A program made the translations under genes and the position numbers. The notes below the pieces were generated by a model that was given only the letters and a program-made list of their open reading frames with translations, searched no databases and was not told the DNA's origin. Below, in pieces: positions 17,490 through 24,572 of a stretch of 64,000 bases of DNA (within the stretch, counting starts at the first letter, position 1; the number at the start of each line of letters is the position of its first letter). Source of the DNA: Ignatzschineria cameli (GTDB lineage: Bacteria; Pseudomonadota; Gammaproteobacteria; Cardiobacteriales; Wohlfahrtiimonadaceae); contig NZ_QEWW01000003.1 in NCBI RefSeq assembly GCF_003121895.1, positions 62,001 to 126,000 on the forward strand, read 5' to 3'.

Positions 17490-18606
17490 TAGGCCGAATT
17501 GGATGATTAAAGATAGTGTCATCGCCGTAGAAATCGATGGTTTAACACACGATAAATGGCAAGAGTACGATATTGAAAATAGTTTTGAAACGCCGGCAGA
17601 TGCTTTCAGTATGCGCATTGGTATCCCAGATGGCACGATTGTTCCACTCATTAATGAGGGTGCGACTTGCACAGTAAGGATTGATGGAAAGCTCATTCTT
17701 ACAGGATTTATCGATCGTATCGAACACTCCCTGACAAAATTTAATCACTCTTTTAGCATCAATGGCCGCGATAAAGGTGCGATCTTAGTCGATTGCGATG
17801 CGGAGATCACGAGTTTTGTTGGCTTAACACTTAAAGAATCGATTGAAAAGATCGTTAATCCCTTAGGAATTGACAAGATTGAGTTCAAAGGCAAGGAAGA
17901 TATTGCTTTTGATAAGACAGAGCTCGAACCCGGAATGAATGCTTGGGAAGCAGTAAAACGCTTAGTTAATAGCGCCGGCATGCACGCCTGGTTTAAAGCG
18001 GATGGCACTTTAGTTGTGGGAGAAGCCGACTATACTACGCCACCAGTAGCGAAATTGATCTTAAATTACAATGGCCATCTTAATAATGTTACTGAGCTAA
18101 TAATGCAGCAATCTGCGGCGAATCGTTATAGTGAAGTAACATTCTTAGGACAATCTCACGGCCGTAAAACAGATAGTGCTAAGCATGATCTTAAGTATGT
18201 TCATAAAGATGAAACCGCTCAATTTGAGAAGAAAAGAACGATTATTCTAGGGAATGTTGAGAATCAAAAAGCGCTAGAGAAAGCCGCGAAGAAGTGGCTT
18301 GCAGATGTGCAATTAGAAGGATTAACGATCAGAGCAACAGTCCCTGGGCATTATACAGATCTTGGAATTCTTTGGGAGAATGGCCAACGAGTCCATTTAG
18401 AGAGTGATGTATTCGGTATCGATCGTGTCTTTTTTGTGATGTCGAGGAGATTCCAATCATCTCGAAGCCAAGGAAGGATCACTATTTTAGAACTTAAAGA
18501 GGATGGCGTTTGGTTGCCAGATTCGCCGGGAGCATCAAAAGCACGCTCAAGAAAAGGTAAAAAACAGAAGAAAGAGCTAGCAGTGATTACACCAACTAAA
18601 GGATAA
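17473..18606 (+). CDS. Mu P-like baseplate hub protein (phage late control D type)
   Basis: This 377-aa protein is the hub that forms the tail tip, related to T4 gp27 and P2 D. Key segments are HDKWQEYDIENSFETPADAFSM, a TGFIDRIEHSLTKFNHSFSINGRDK stretch split over two strands, WEAVKRLVNSAGMHAWFKADG and the C-terminal FVMSRRFQSSRSQGRI. It overlaps N by 17 bp and is followed 3 bp later by the spike gene, matching the Mu order N-P-45. Confidence 0.9.
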   Translation: MLILNNRPNWMIKDSVIAVEIDGLTHDKWQEYDIENSFETPADAFSMRIGIPDGTIVPLINEGATCTVRIDGKLILTGFIDRIEHSLTKFNHSFSINGRDKGAILVDCDAEITSFVGLTLKESIEKIVNPLGIDKIEFKGKEDIAFDKTELEPGMNAWEAVKRLVNSAGMHAWFKADGTLVVGEADYTTPPVAKLILNYNGHLNNVTELIMQQSAANRYSEVTFLGQSHGRKTDSAKHDLKYVHKDETAQFEKKRTIILGNVENQKALEKAAKKWLADVQLEGLTIRATVPGHYTDLGILWENGQRVHLESDVFGIDRVFFVMSRRFQSSRSQGRITILELKEDGVWLPDSPGASKARSRKGKKQKKELAVITPTKG

Positions 18607-18609
18607 ACT

Positions 18610-19248
18610 ATGCTTAATAGAATAAAACAGGAAGTACAGAAGCTTCTTAATAATATCAGATCTCCATTCCGTGGGATTCTCAATAGTAGCGATAGCAGTG
18701 CTGGTATCCAAAGACATCAAGTATCAGGCTTATCGGATGAAACGCTGCAAGATGTGGAGCTCTATCAACACTTTGGCTTTACCTCTAATCCTCCGGCCGG
18801 CACAAATGTGATTGTTGTGCCACTCAATGGGCTTACAAGTCATTCAGTAATTATTGCAACAGAGAATGGTAACTATCGGCTAGCAGCTCTGAAACCTGGT
18901 GAAGTAGCGCTATATAGCTCTTTTGGCTCTACTGTTGTACTAAAGGAAGGAAACATTATCGATATTAATGCCAAAGAGATCAATCTCAAAGCAACAAAGA
19001 TCACTGGAACTGCTGATGATATCGAGCTTAACGCAACTCAATCTACAACGATTACAGCACCTGTAATTAATCTCAATGGTGCATTGAATGCAGGTGGAGG
19101 CGGTGCTTCAGGCGCAACAGCTACTATTAATATGCCGTTAGATGTGAAATCGAAAGTAACCGCAGATGATGATGTGATCGTTGCCGGTAAAAGCTTTAAT
19201 AATCATACGCATCCAACACCTGCTGGAGAATCTGATAAGCCCTCCTAA
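18610..19248 (+). CDS. Mu gp45-like baseplate spike protein
   Basis: This 212-aa protein is the central spike/baseplate assembly protein V of the Mu gp45 type, which pierces the outer membrane. An N-terminal OB-like domain has the family motif LYQHFGFTSNPPAGTNVIVVPL. A repetitive beta region follows (INAKEINLKATKITGTADDIEL), as in the trimeric beta-helix of gp45. The C-terminus has NHTHP, an H-x-H pair like those that bind iron at the spike tip. It is the last gene of the tape-N-P-45 module. Confidence 0.9.
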   Translation: MLNRIKQEVQKLLNNIRSPFRGILNSSDSSAGIQRHQVSGLSDETLQDVELYQHFGFTSNPPAGTNVIVVPLNGLTSHSVIIATENGNYRLAALKPGEVALYSSFGSTVVLKEGNIIDINAKEINLKATKITGTADDIELNATQSTTITAPVINLNGALNAGGGGASGATATINMPLDVKSKVTADDDVIVAGKSFNNHTHPTPAGESDKPS

Positions 19249-19331
19249 AATACTGAAGCCCCGCAGGCTCTCGTGCTTCTTATATCTATCTATGATGGCG
19301 TTATTGAATTGTAATCAAGAGGAGATTAGAG

Positions 19332-19715
19332 ATGTCTAAGAACGCACGTTACGTGGGCTCGGTTGTTATAGAGATTGATGGAGTTGAGATTGAGGCGATC
19401 AATTTCAAATATGATGTAAACACAGGTCGAAGAAGAGTCAATACGATGAACTCGAAAGGCCGTTCTCTCGGATACGCCAAAGGTATTGCAACGTTTGATC
19501 TGAATTTTGATGTTCCTATCCTCATCGACGGTAGTCAGGATATTAACTGGGCAAGCATCACAGCAAGCAAGTTCACCTATTGGCCATTAGATAATCCTTC
19601 ACGCCGTAAAACATTGCGGGATTTTGCAGTAGAAACAACCGCAGAATCATCTAGTGCAGAAGGTGAAGCAACAGTATCAGTCACAGGTTTCGCATTTGGA
19701 GAGATCAATGAGTAA
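19332..19715 (+). CDS. tail tube protein (Mu M family)
   Basis: This 127-aa protein is the tail tube subunit. It has the short beta-rich form typical of Mu M, with an IEIDGVEIEAINFKYDV strand pair and a conserved C-terminal VSVTGFAFGEINE end. The start follows AAGAGGAGATTAGAG. In Mu it comes directly after the sheath; here it is some 11 kb away, at the far end of the tail region. It overlaps the chaperone gene by 8 bp through ATGAGTAA. Confidence 0.77.
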   Translation: MSKNARYVGSVVIEIDGVEIEAINFKYDVNTGRRRVNTMNSKGRSLGYAKGIATFDLNFDVPILIDGSQDINWASITASKFTYWPLDNPSRRKTLRDFAVETTAESSSAEGEATVSVTGFAFGEINE

Positions 19716-20037
19716 TTTAAAAGAAACAGGAAAGCTACTCTACGGCTATGCAGATAAAGATGGCAATCTTCATTATGACTTTGAGTTGTGCTTATTAACG
19801 ATCAGAGGAAAGATGAATACTCTCAATATCCTCTTAAGTGAATATCCCAATCTCGATGAATTACCCGAAACCGAGCGTTTTACAATTGAAAGAGCTGTAA
19901 CACTATCGGAAACATTAAGAGTGGGTGGCCAGAAACTTACCGTAGATGAGATCTTAAATCTAGCTTCTGAAGAGTTTACGATCTTATTAGATGCGGAGAT
20001 GAATTTAAGAAAAAAGCGCTCAGAGCCTACCCAATAA
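19708..20037 (+). CDS. tail assembly chaperone, short form (Mu gp41 type)
   Basis: This 109-aa protein follows the tube gene, as tail assembly chaperones do. The start is ATG 19708, overlapping the tube stop. It has YGYADKDGNLHYDFEL and a helical C-terminal half with LSETLRVGGQKLTVDEILNL. The last codons contain the slippery sequence A AAA AAG at 20010-20016, and the frame stops at 20037. A frameshifted longer product is expected from the same start. Short and long chaperones coat the tape measure during tail assembly in Mu, lambda and many other phages. Confidence 0.82.
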   Translation: MSNLKETGKLLYGYADKDGNLHYDFELCLLTIRGKMNTLNILLSEYPNLDELPETERFTIERAVTLSETLRVGGQKLTVDEILNLASEEFTILLDAEMNLRKKRSEPTQ

Positions 20038-20291
20038 CAAAGAGTAGTACCCAGCAATCAACATTAAGAGAGCGCCGGGAATGGACTCAAATAGCTATCT
20101 TCACATTAGCAAAATCAGGGCTAGATACAGAGTTCATTTCTAATTTAGCGCTGATGGAGCTAGGCTCTTGGATCAATAGTCTAACAACATTAACAACTGG
20201 AAAGCGCCCGATAGATCCGACTATTAAGCGAAATATGGCGAAGAAGAACAGCGCTGCACTTAAAGAATTAATAGCAAGAAAAAGCGCCTAA
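20016..20291 (+). CDS. tail assembly chaperone -1 frameshift extension
   Basis: Slippage by -1 on A AAA AAG (20010-20016) gives a reading frame that continues from 20016 to a stop at 20289-20291. It encodes 91 residues that start ALRAYPITKSSTQ and include LRERREWTQIAIFTLAKSG, LALMELGSWINSL, TGKRPIDPTIKRNMAKK. The composition is protein-like, and the frame fills a region otherwise without a gene. The fused product would be about 194 aa. It has no start codon of its own near its 5' end, as expected for a frameshift-only segment. Confidence 0.85.
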   Translation, partial: ALRAYPITKSSTQQSTLRERREWTQIAIFTLAKSGLDTEFISNLALMELGSWINSLTTLTTGKRPIDPTIKRNMAKKNSAALKELIARKSA

Positions 20292-20375
20292 AGCTACGCC
20301 TCTATAGATCACTTATAAAAGTTAAATAAAAACCCAAATTTATATTATCAGTGAATAGATAAAAAGGAAATAATT

Positions 20376-20996
20376 ATGAATCATATCGTTATCTTAGACG
20401 GTAAAAGATATTGGAAAGATCCCAAAGGGAATCTTGTTCCAGAATCAGCAGTAAAAGAACTCGATAAGTTTGAAGATCAGACAGTTCGCAAGCTTGTCGT
20501 CTTGGCTGAAGAGTACCAACAGGCAGGGATTGAGTTTAAAGGGAAGATCTTCAATGAAGTGAGAGAGTTCATCGAACTCAGCGCTACCGAGTATGATACG
20601 GTTATTCAAGGCTCTAAAGGTGGTGCATCCCTATATGCATTTAACGGCGAGTATCGCATTCAGTATTCAGTTGCTGATCATATTAACTTTAATAATAGTT
20701 TAGCAATCGCCAAACAGCTCATTGATGAGTGCATTCTCAGTTGGTCTAATGGTGCATCTGATGAAATCATGGCGCTTATTAACCGAGCATTCAGTGTCGA
20801 TAAAGAAGGATCTATTAACGTTCGTAATGTCTTAAGCTTAAGATCCCTCGATATTAAAGACGAAAAATGGTTAAAAGCGATGGATGCTATTAACGATTCA
20901 ATCAAAATTATTGGTTCCAGTGAATACATTCGTATCTATAAAAAAGATGAATTAGGTAAATATAGACAAATCGTCCTCGACTTCTCCAAACTTTAA
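20376..20996 (+). CDS. DUF3164 family protein, Mu-like phage
   Basis: This 206-aa protein matches DUF3164 throughout: GKRYWKDPKGNLVPES, VRKLVVLAEEYQQAGIEFKG, LSATEYDTVIQGSKGG, FNGEYRIQYSVADHINFN, IDECILSWSNGASDEI and SSEYIRIYKKDELGKYR. In Mu-like phages the gene normally lies among the early genes between the transposition genes and gemA; its function is unknown. Finding it after the tail genes is odd. The start follows AAAAGGAAATAATT. A bidirectional-looking terminator follows at 21030. Confidence 0.88.
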   Translation: MNHIVILDGKRYWKDPKGNLVPESAVKELDKFEDQTVRKLVVLAEEYQQAGIEFKGKIFNEVREFIELSATEYDTVIQGSKGGASLYAFNGEYRIQYSVADHINFNNSLAIAKQLIDECILSWSNGASDEIMALINRAFSVDKEGSINVRNVLSLRSLDIKDEKWLKAMDAINDSIKIIGSSEYIRIYKKDELGKYRQIVLDFSKL

Positions 20997-21029
20997 ACAG
21001 CATTTAACCACTGTTTAAACGCAATAAAA

Positions 21030-21049
21030 AAGCCCTGCATTCAGGGCTT
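21030..21049. terminator. hairpin terminator after DUF3164 gene
   Basis: AAGCCCTG / CAGGGCTT is an 8-bp stem with a 4-nt loop. The T-run is better on the minus strand (six T when read leftward) than on the plus strand, so it may mainly protect the phage genes from transcripts entering from the right. Confidence 0.7.
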
Positions 21050-21134
21050 AATTTGTGCCAAATCTGTTACAATCTTCATAAATTGTCTATGCCAATCAAA
21101 TTGTGAAAACGTGCCAAAAATTTTACGAGCTTAC

Positions 21135-21198
21135 AATATATTTAAAAAATCGAAAAAAATCGACACGTTTTAACAATATGTTGATGGGATCGACATAT
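21135..21198 (+). repeat. 64-nt direct repeat, copy 1
   Basis: This is about 86% identical by eye to 23687-23750. The core is an AAAAAATCGACACGTTTT word, then ATGTTGATGGGATCGACATAT. Copies of TCGACA occur about 30 bp apart within it, which resembles spaced protein-binding sites. Confidence 0.6.
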
Positions 21199-21230
21199 AA
21201 AATAAGTTTATAAAAAACAGAAGCTAATGA

Positions 21231-21439
21231 GTTGCCGGAGATTACCACTGCACGCTTCCAAAAACCGCATACCGGCAAGTATCGCTACCTTAACGATTAA
21301 TCATCTTGAGATAAAAGCTGTTGTGTTGCCGGTTCTCACTATTGCGTTCTTCCAGAAATTACGCGCCGGCAATAAGGCATCAGAGATGCCAAATAGCGGG
21401 CATGCAGTAGTCATAAGAATGAAATGGTTGGCTCCCGCC
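21231..21439 (+). repeat. GCCGGC repeat cluster R1
   Basis: Two TTGCCGG...CCGGCAA-type units (21232 and about 21325; the first right arm is ACCGGCAA) are separated by a spacer also found in clusters R2, R4 and R6. They are followed by a GGCAT/ATGCC hairpin and a GCGGGCATGC...GCTCCCGCC module. It belongs to the repeat family described under findings. Confidence 0.85.
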
Positions 21440-21629
21440 ACACTATAAAACTTCCCATAATAAAAAAACATCTCCTAGAATAACAAAAGTCGGTTTTAAT
21501 AAAAAAGTTAAGTATTCTAATACTTTCTTAATCTCAATTTGGGCTATATTTTCGGAAGATATATACTTAGAATATAAACAACTATCATAGTTCCATGTGA
21601 CAACTATTTTAAATAGAAGGAGTTTAAAC

Positions 21630-21869
21630 ATGAGTAAGCTAAGTAATAAAATCTTAAACTGGTCTAATAAACTAATTAATTTCCCTGATATTCCCAGTAC
21701 ATCAACACACTATACAGATTACTTATCTTCCATTAAGCCGGCAAAAGTTAAATTAAGAAGTCCTGAAGAAGATATGCAAATTGTAGCTAAAGATATCGCA
21801 AAGGCTACGGCTAAAACACTGGCACATTATGGAGATGACTATAATGAAAAAGGAGATAACAAAAAGTGA
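21630..21869 (+). CDS. hypothetical 79-aa protein upstream of the DUF2335 gene
   Basis: I do not recognise this small protein (MSKLSNKILNWSNKLI...). The ATG at 21630 follows AGAAGGAG and a GTTTAAAC word; the ATG used by a longer frame at 21597 lacks a site. The product is polar with an amphipathic N-terminus and a helical C-terminal part (EEDMQIVAKDIAKATAKTLAHY). It overlaps the DUF2335 gene by 26 bp, so the pair is co-translated and may act together. Confidence 0.6.
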   Translation: MSKLSNKILNWSNKLINFPDIPSTSTHYTDYLSSIKPAKVKLRSPEEDMQIVAKDIAKATAKTLAHYGDDYNEKGDNKK

Positions 21870-22383
21870 TAAGCCTAGTAAAACAAACCAAACCTCTTCA
21901 AACGAAACCAAAGATAATATAGTTACCGATGAAGTTGAAAGGATCACTCAAATAGCAACAAGTGATCTCCCAAGTGATATTAAAGAAGAGAAAATAAAAG
22001 AAACCCTTCAAATTGAGAGCCAAATTTTTTCTGGACCACTACCCCCTCCAATTTTATTAGAGGAGTATGAAAAAATTATTCCTGGTTCGGCAAAAGAGAT
22101 TATTGAAATGTCAGTAGCTCAAAGAAAACACACCATGCAAATTGAAAAAGCTCTAACAGATTCTGAGATTAGTCGTGTTGCTAGATCATTAAAACTAGCT
22201 GAAAAATCTAATACAAGAGGAACATGGCTAATTTGGGGGTTAATTATTGCATCTCTTATTAGCATTTGGAGCAACGCTCATCCTGCAGTTAGTATCGCAT
22301 TTTTAAGTCTACCAATTATTATGGGCCTAAAAAACTTGCTCTTTAACCATGCAAATCATAGAGATAGAGACACTGACTTATAA
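21844..22383 (+). CDS. DUF2335 membrane protein
   Basis: This 179-aa protein has the DUF2335 pattern: FSGPLPPPILLEEYEKIIPGSA followed by a helical ERK-rich stretch (AQRKHTMQIEKAL), then two hydrophobic segments near the C-terminus (WLIWGLIIASLISIW and VSIAFLSLPIIMGL). The N-terminal 60 residues are soluble and charged. The start ATG 21844 follows GGAGATGAC. The family is common on accessory elements; its function is not known to me. The gene is flanked on both sides by GCCGGC repeats, so it looks like a cassette of the island. Confidence 0.75.
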   Translation: MKKEITKSDKPSKTNQTSSNETKDNIVTDEVERITQIATSDLPSDIKEEKIKETLQIESQIFSGPLPPPILLEEYEKIIPGSAKEIIEMSVAQRKHTMQIEKALTDSEISRVARSLKLAEKSNTRGTWLIWGLIIASLISIWSNAHPAVSIAFLSLPIIMGLKNLLFNHANHRDRDTDL

Positions 22384-22415
22384 ATATAAAAAATAAGATC
22401 AACCTGCACTGATCA

Positions 22416-22733
22416 ATTGCCACCCATTACTATCACGTTCTTTCAAGAAACACGCGCCGGCAAATAGACATCAAAGATGCCAAACCGCGGGCATGCACCG
22501 GTGAAAAGAATGATATCGTTGGCTCCCGCCGTTCAACAGATTTTCTTAAGAATCATAAAATAATTCATTGAGGCAAAAGAGGCCGATGAGTTGCCGGAGA
22601 TTACAACTGCACGCTTCCAAAAACCGCATGCCGGCAAGTATCGCTACCTTAACGATTAATCATCTTGAGATAAAAAGCCACTGCGTTGCCGGTCCTCACT
22701 ATCGCTCGCTTCCGGAGGTTGCGCGCCGGCAAA
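22416..22733 (+). repeat. GCCGGC repeat cluster R2
   Basis: A degenerate first unit (ATTGCC...GCCGGCAA) is followed by the GGGCATGC/GCTCCCGCC module, a GATT.TCTTAAGAATC hairpin, and two more TTGCCGG...CCGGCAA units at 22587 and 22688. From 22487 on it is part of the long duplication shared with 24929 onward. Confidence 0.85.
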
Positions 22734-22759
22734 GGGCATTATCTAATAACTTAAAGTCG

Positions 22760-23020
22760 CTATTTGTAGATCTCTTTTCGATGCCCGACATTAATCACTT
22801 CGATGATGATCTCTCTATCTAAGATGTTACAGAGCAGATGATAATCCCCAACTCTATAGCGCCAATCAGCAAGGTTACCTTTGAGCGCCTTCCCCTTTAC
22901 CCGAGGATCGGAACAGCCGACTAAATTCTTTTCAATCCAATTTAGAATAAATAACGCCTGCGTTTTATCAATTTTTTGTAAAGATTTTAAGGCTTTCGCC
23001 GTATAGATCACTTGATACAT
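22760..23020 (-). CDS. RelE/ParE-family toxin, copy 1
   Basis: This 86-aa toxin of the RelE superfamily is likely a ribosome-dependent mRNA interferase. It starts MYQVIYTAKALKSLQKID, has KGKALKGNLADWRYRVGDY with conserved basic residues, and ends in VINVGHRKEIY, all typical for RelE. It directly follows the antitoxin gene (antitoxin stop and toxin start are adjacent). The second copy at 25202 differs by two residues (R/H and H/R swaps). Its 3' end runs into the GCCGGC repeats. Confidence 0.87.
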   Translation of the reverse strand: MYQVIYTAKALKSLQKIDKTQALFILNWIEKNLVGCSDPRVKGKALKGNLADWRYRVGDYHLLCNILDREIIIEVINVGHRKEIYK

Positions 23021-23242
23021 CTATAATCCTAATGCCTTTTTAACTTCATCATGAGTATAGGTTTCAGGGTGCTTCTCATTGTAAGCGATCGCTTCTTTTA
23101 GGAGCTTTAAATCGAGTTCATCTTCCATTTTCTCAATCACACTCTGTTTAAATAAGGCTGATAAGCTCTGTCCATGAAAAGCGGCATATTCTCTAAAGAT
23201 CTTCTCTTCTTCTCTATTTAATCTAATACTAACGATTGTCAT
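23021..23242 (-). CDS. RelB-like ribbon-helix-helix antitoxin (DUF6290 type), copy 1
   Basis: This 73-aa antitoxin precedes the toxin in the operon. Its N-terminus (MTIVSIRLNREEEKIFREYAAFHG) is a ribbon-helix-helix DNA-binding motif; the C-terminal half (EAIAYNEKHPETYTHDEVKKALGL) would wrap the toxin. Two related 7-bp words (GTCATAC 23266-23272 and GTAATAC 23276-23282), one helical turn apart, lie upstream and may be its operator. The protein is identical to copy 2 although the DNA differs at several synonymous sites. Confidence 0.85.
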   Translation of the reverse strand: MTIVSIRLNREEEKIFREYAAFHGQSLSALFKQSVIEKMEDELDLKLLKEAIAYNEKHPETYTHDEVKKALGL

Positions 23243-23325
23243 AACTTCACCTCTACATCAATGATGTCATACATTGTAATACGATTGAAGATCGATAACA
23301 ATTGAGCAAAATAGAAGCTGATGAG

Positions 23326-23613
23326 TTGCCGGATCTTACTATCACGTTCTTCTAAAAACTGAGCGCCGGCAAATAGGCATCAAAGATGCCGAACCGCGGG
23401 CATGCGCCGGTTAAAAGAATGAAATAGTCGGCTCCCGCCCCTCAACAAACTCTCTTAAGAATCATCAAAATGATTCATTGAGACAAAAGAAGCTGAACGT
23501 TGCCGGATCTTACTACTGCGTTCTTCCAGAAATTACGCGCCGGCAATAAGGCATTATCGATGCCAGTTGACGGGCATGCATCGGTAAAAAGAATGAAATG
23601 GTAAGATCCCGCC
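23326..23613 (+). repeat. GCCGGC repeat cluster R3
   Basis: Two complete units start at 23327 and 23500 (period 173 bp), each with the TTGCCGG...GCCGGCAA arm pair, a GGCAT/ATGCC hairpin and the GGGCATGC...CCCGCC module. Confidence 0.87.
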
Positions 23614-23686
23614 GATCCAAAAATCTTCTTAGAGCAACTCGACATTTATATGATGAAATATGTTAATAGGATCGACATATCCCTCG

Positions 23687-23750
23687 GATATGTTTAAAAA
23701 ATTGAAAAAAATCGACACGTTTTCACGACATGTTGATGAGATCGATATAT
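23687..23750 (+). repeat. 64-nt direct repeat, copy 2
   Basis: This is the partner of 21135-21198, same orientation. Upstream (23638-23680) a related GTTAATAGGATCGACATAT half-copy is present, so the locus has more of the TCGACA words than copy 1. Confidence 0.6.
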
Positions 23751-23780
23751 TGAGAAATCAGAAAGCTTCTATCTAAGCAT

Positions 23781-23806
23781 TAAAAAAACCTCCGCTTGGG
23801 AGGTTT
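23781..23806 (-). terminator. terminator of the doc operon
   Basis: Read on the minus strand: AAACCTCC, 5-nt loop, GGAGGTTT, then a T-run. It starts 10 bp after the doc stop codon. Confidence 0.85.
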
Positions 23807-23815
23807 CTAATAAAA

Positions 23816-24277
23816 CTAATCAATACAAAGTAGACGAGTATCAAATTCTTCTGCGTAATAAGCTAACCAATTCTCTATATATTCCCGGTCATACTTTTTA
23901 GAAGCTACTCCAACAACCATATCAAGAATAACCGCCTCATCCAATGGCGGAATTCTGTAACCATTCATAAGCAAAAAATCAAAAGTAGCTTGTGTAGCCG
24001 TTCTCTTATTACCATTAGCAAAACAATGATTATTGATAAGACTAAACATTAGAACAGATGCTAATTCAAACATATCATCCGTTTGCTCATAGAATCTATA
24101 TTGAGCAGGACTTGCCTGAGAAGATTCAAGTCTTTCCATACTAAGAACAGCTATTGGCTCACTATCTTTAAATGGGCCTTGTAATATTTGTTCTCGATTA
24201 ATGCGGATTAGATCTTCTACTGTTAGCCATTTAATACTTCCATCAGATAAAATCTCTCCACATAACTCAAGATTCAT
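23816..24277 (-). CDS. Doc-family toxin (Fic fold)
   Basis: This 153-aa protein is a Doc-type member of the Fic superfamily. The active-site motif is visible at residues 84-92 (H-C-F-A-N-G-N-K-R), matching the Doc form HxFxxxNKR. Doc of phage P1 phosphorylates elongation factor Tu; the same target here is inference. The N-terminus (LSDGSIKWLTVEDLIRIN) and the C-terminal helices fit Doc, though at 153 aa it is longer than P1 Doc (126 aa). It is preceded 7 bp upstream by a small gene that should be the antitoxin. Confidence 0.85.
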   Translation of the reverse strand: MNLELCGEILSDGSIKWLTVEDLIRINREQILQGPFKDSEPIAVLSMERLESSQASPAQYRFYEQTDDMFELASVLMFSLINNHCFANGNKRTATQATFDFLLMNGYRIPPLDEAVILDMVVGVASKKYDREYIENWLAYYAEEFDTRLLCID

Positions 24278-24284
24278 ACATCAA

Positions 24285-24464
24285 TTAAACCTCAGCTAAA
24301 AGATAAAATGTATTTTTATGATCTTTAAAACTAATTTCAGATGCTTTTCTAGCTTGATGCTCATGGTTGCAAGTAAAACCCTTAGCTGGGCGCGGTTTTG
24401 CTATCTTACTTTTATCACGAGCCGGTATATCAATATACTGATCTTTTAAGACTGCATTTGACAT
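24285..24464 (-). CDS. 59-aa putative antitoxin of the Doc toxin
   Basis: This small gene ends 7 bp before doc and starts at an ATG with a GAGGGAG site 6 bp upstream. The product (MSNAVLKDQYIDIPARDKSK ...) is short, basic, rich in K and H, and lacks the recognisable Phd/YefM DNA-binding N-terminus. Its C-terminal part (ARKASEISFKDHKNTFYLL) could carry the toxin-neutralising helix. The pairing with Doc rests on position only. A 9-bp palindrome upstream (24504-24525) could be the operator for this operon. Confidence 0.65.
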   Translation of the reverse strand: MSNAVLKDQYIDIPARDKSKIAKPRPAKGFTCNHEHQARKASEISFKDHKNTFYLLAEV

Positions 24465-24503
24465 AACTTACTCCCTCGATCCAATCGAATCATTAAACAA
24501 AAA

Positions 24504-24525
24504 ACATATAACAATCGTTATATGT
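24504..24525 (-). promoter_or_regulatory. putative operator/promoter of the doc operon
   Basis: ACATATAAC and GTTATATGT are perfect 9-bp inverted arms separated by AATC. On the minus strand a TTATAT -10-like hexamer lies within the site, about 35-60 bp upstream of the antitoxin ATG, an arrangement typical of toxin-antitoxin autoregulation. Confidence 0.55.
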
Positions 24526-24572
24526 CTGTGCAGTATATCACTAAACCAACTCCAAATTAACTAAATCTCATT

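Larger units (their letters stand above)
20997..21629. other. prophage right-flank region: terminator, 64-nt repeat, first repeat units
   Basis: This 633-bp stretch has no convincing gene. It holds a GTTTAAAC palindrome (21013-21020), a terminator (21030-21049), a 64-nt sequence repeated at 23687 (21135-21198), and the first members of the GCCGGC repeat family (21231-21439). The open frames here only reflect the repeats. If the prophage ends in this interval the end should show the transposase-type terminal inverted repeat shared with the left end, which lies outside this window. Confidence 0.5.
22487..23242. repeat. 756-bp direct duplication, copy 1 (repeat units plus RelBE)
   Basis: This is nearly identical to 24929-25684, at a constant offset of 2442 bp. 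The two copies differ at only a few positions over about 680 bp, then at roughly ten synonymous positions within the last 80 bp, the 5' end of the antitoxin gene, and diverge beyond. Confidence 0.9.
23243..23815. other. repeat-filled interval between RelBE copy 1 and doc
   Basis: There is no gene here. It contains the RelBE promoter/operator, repeat cluster R3, the second 64-nt repeat preceded by an additional TCGACAT pair (23638-23680), and the doc terminator. Confidence 0.6.

Noticed and set aside
22568-22822. Small open frames in the repeats (for example MRQKRPMSCRRLQLHASKN...)
   Set aside because: They are translations of the palindromic repeats, recur identically in each duplicate, have no ribosome-binding site and overlap the toxin genes on the other strand.
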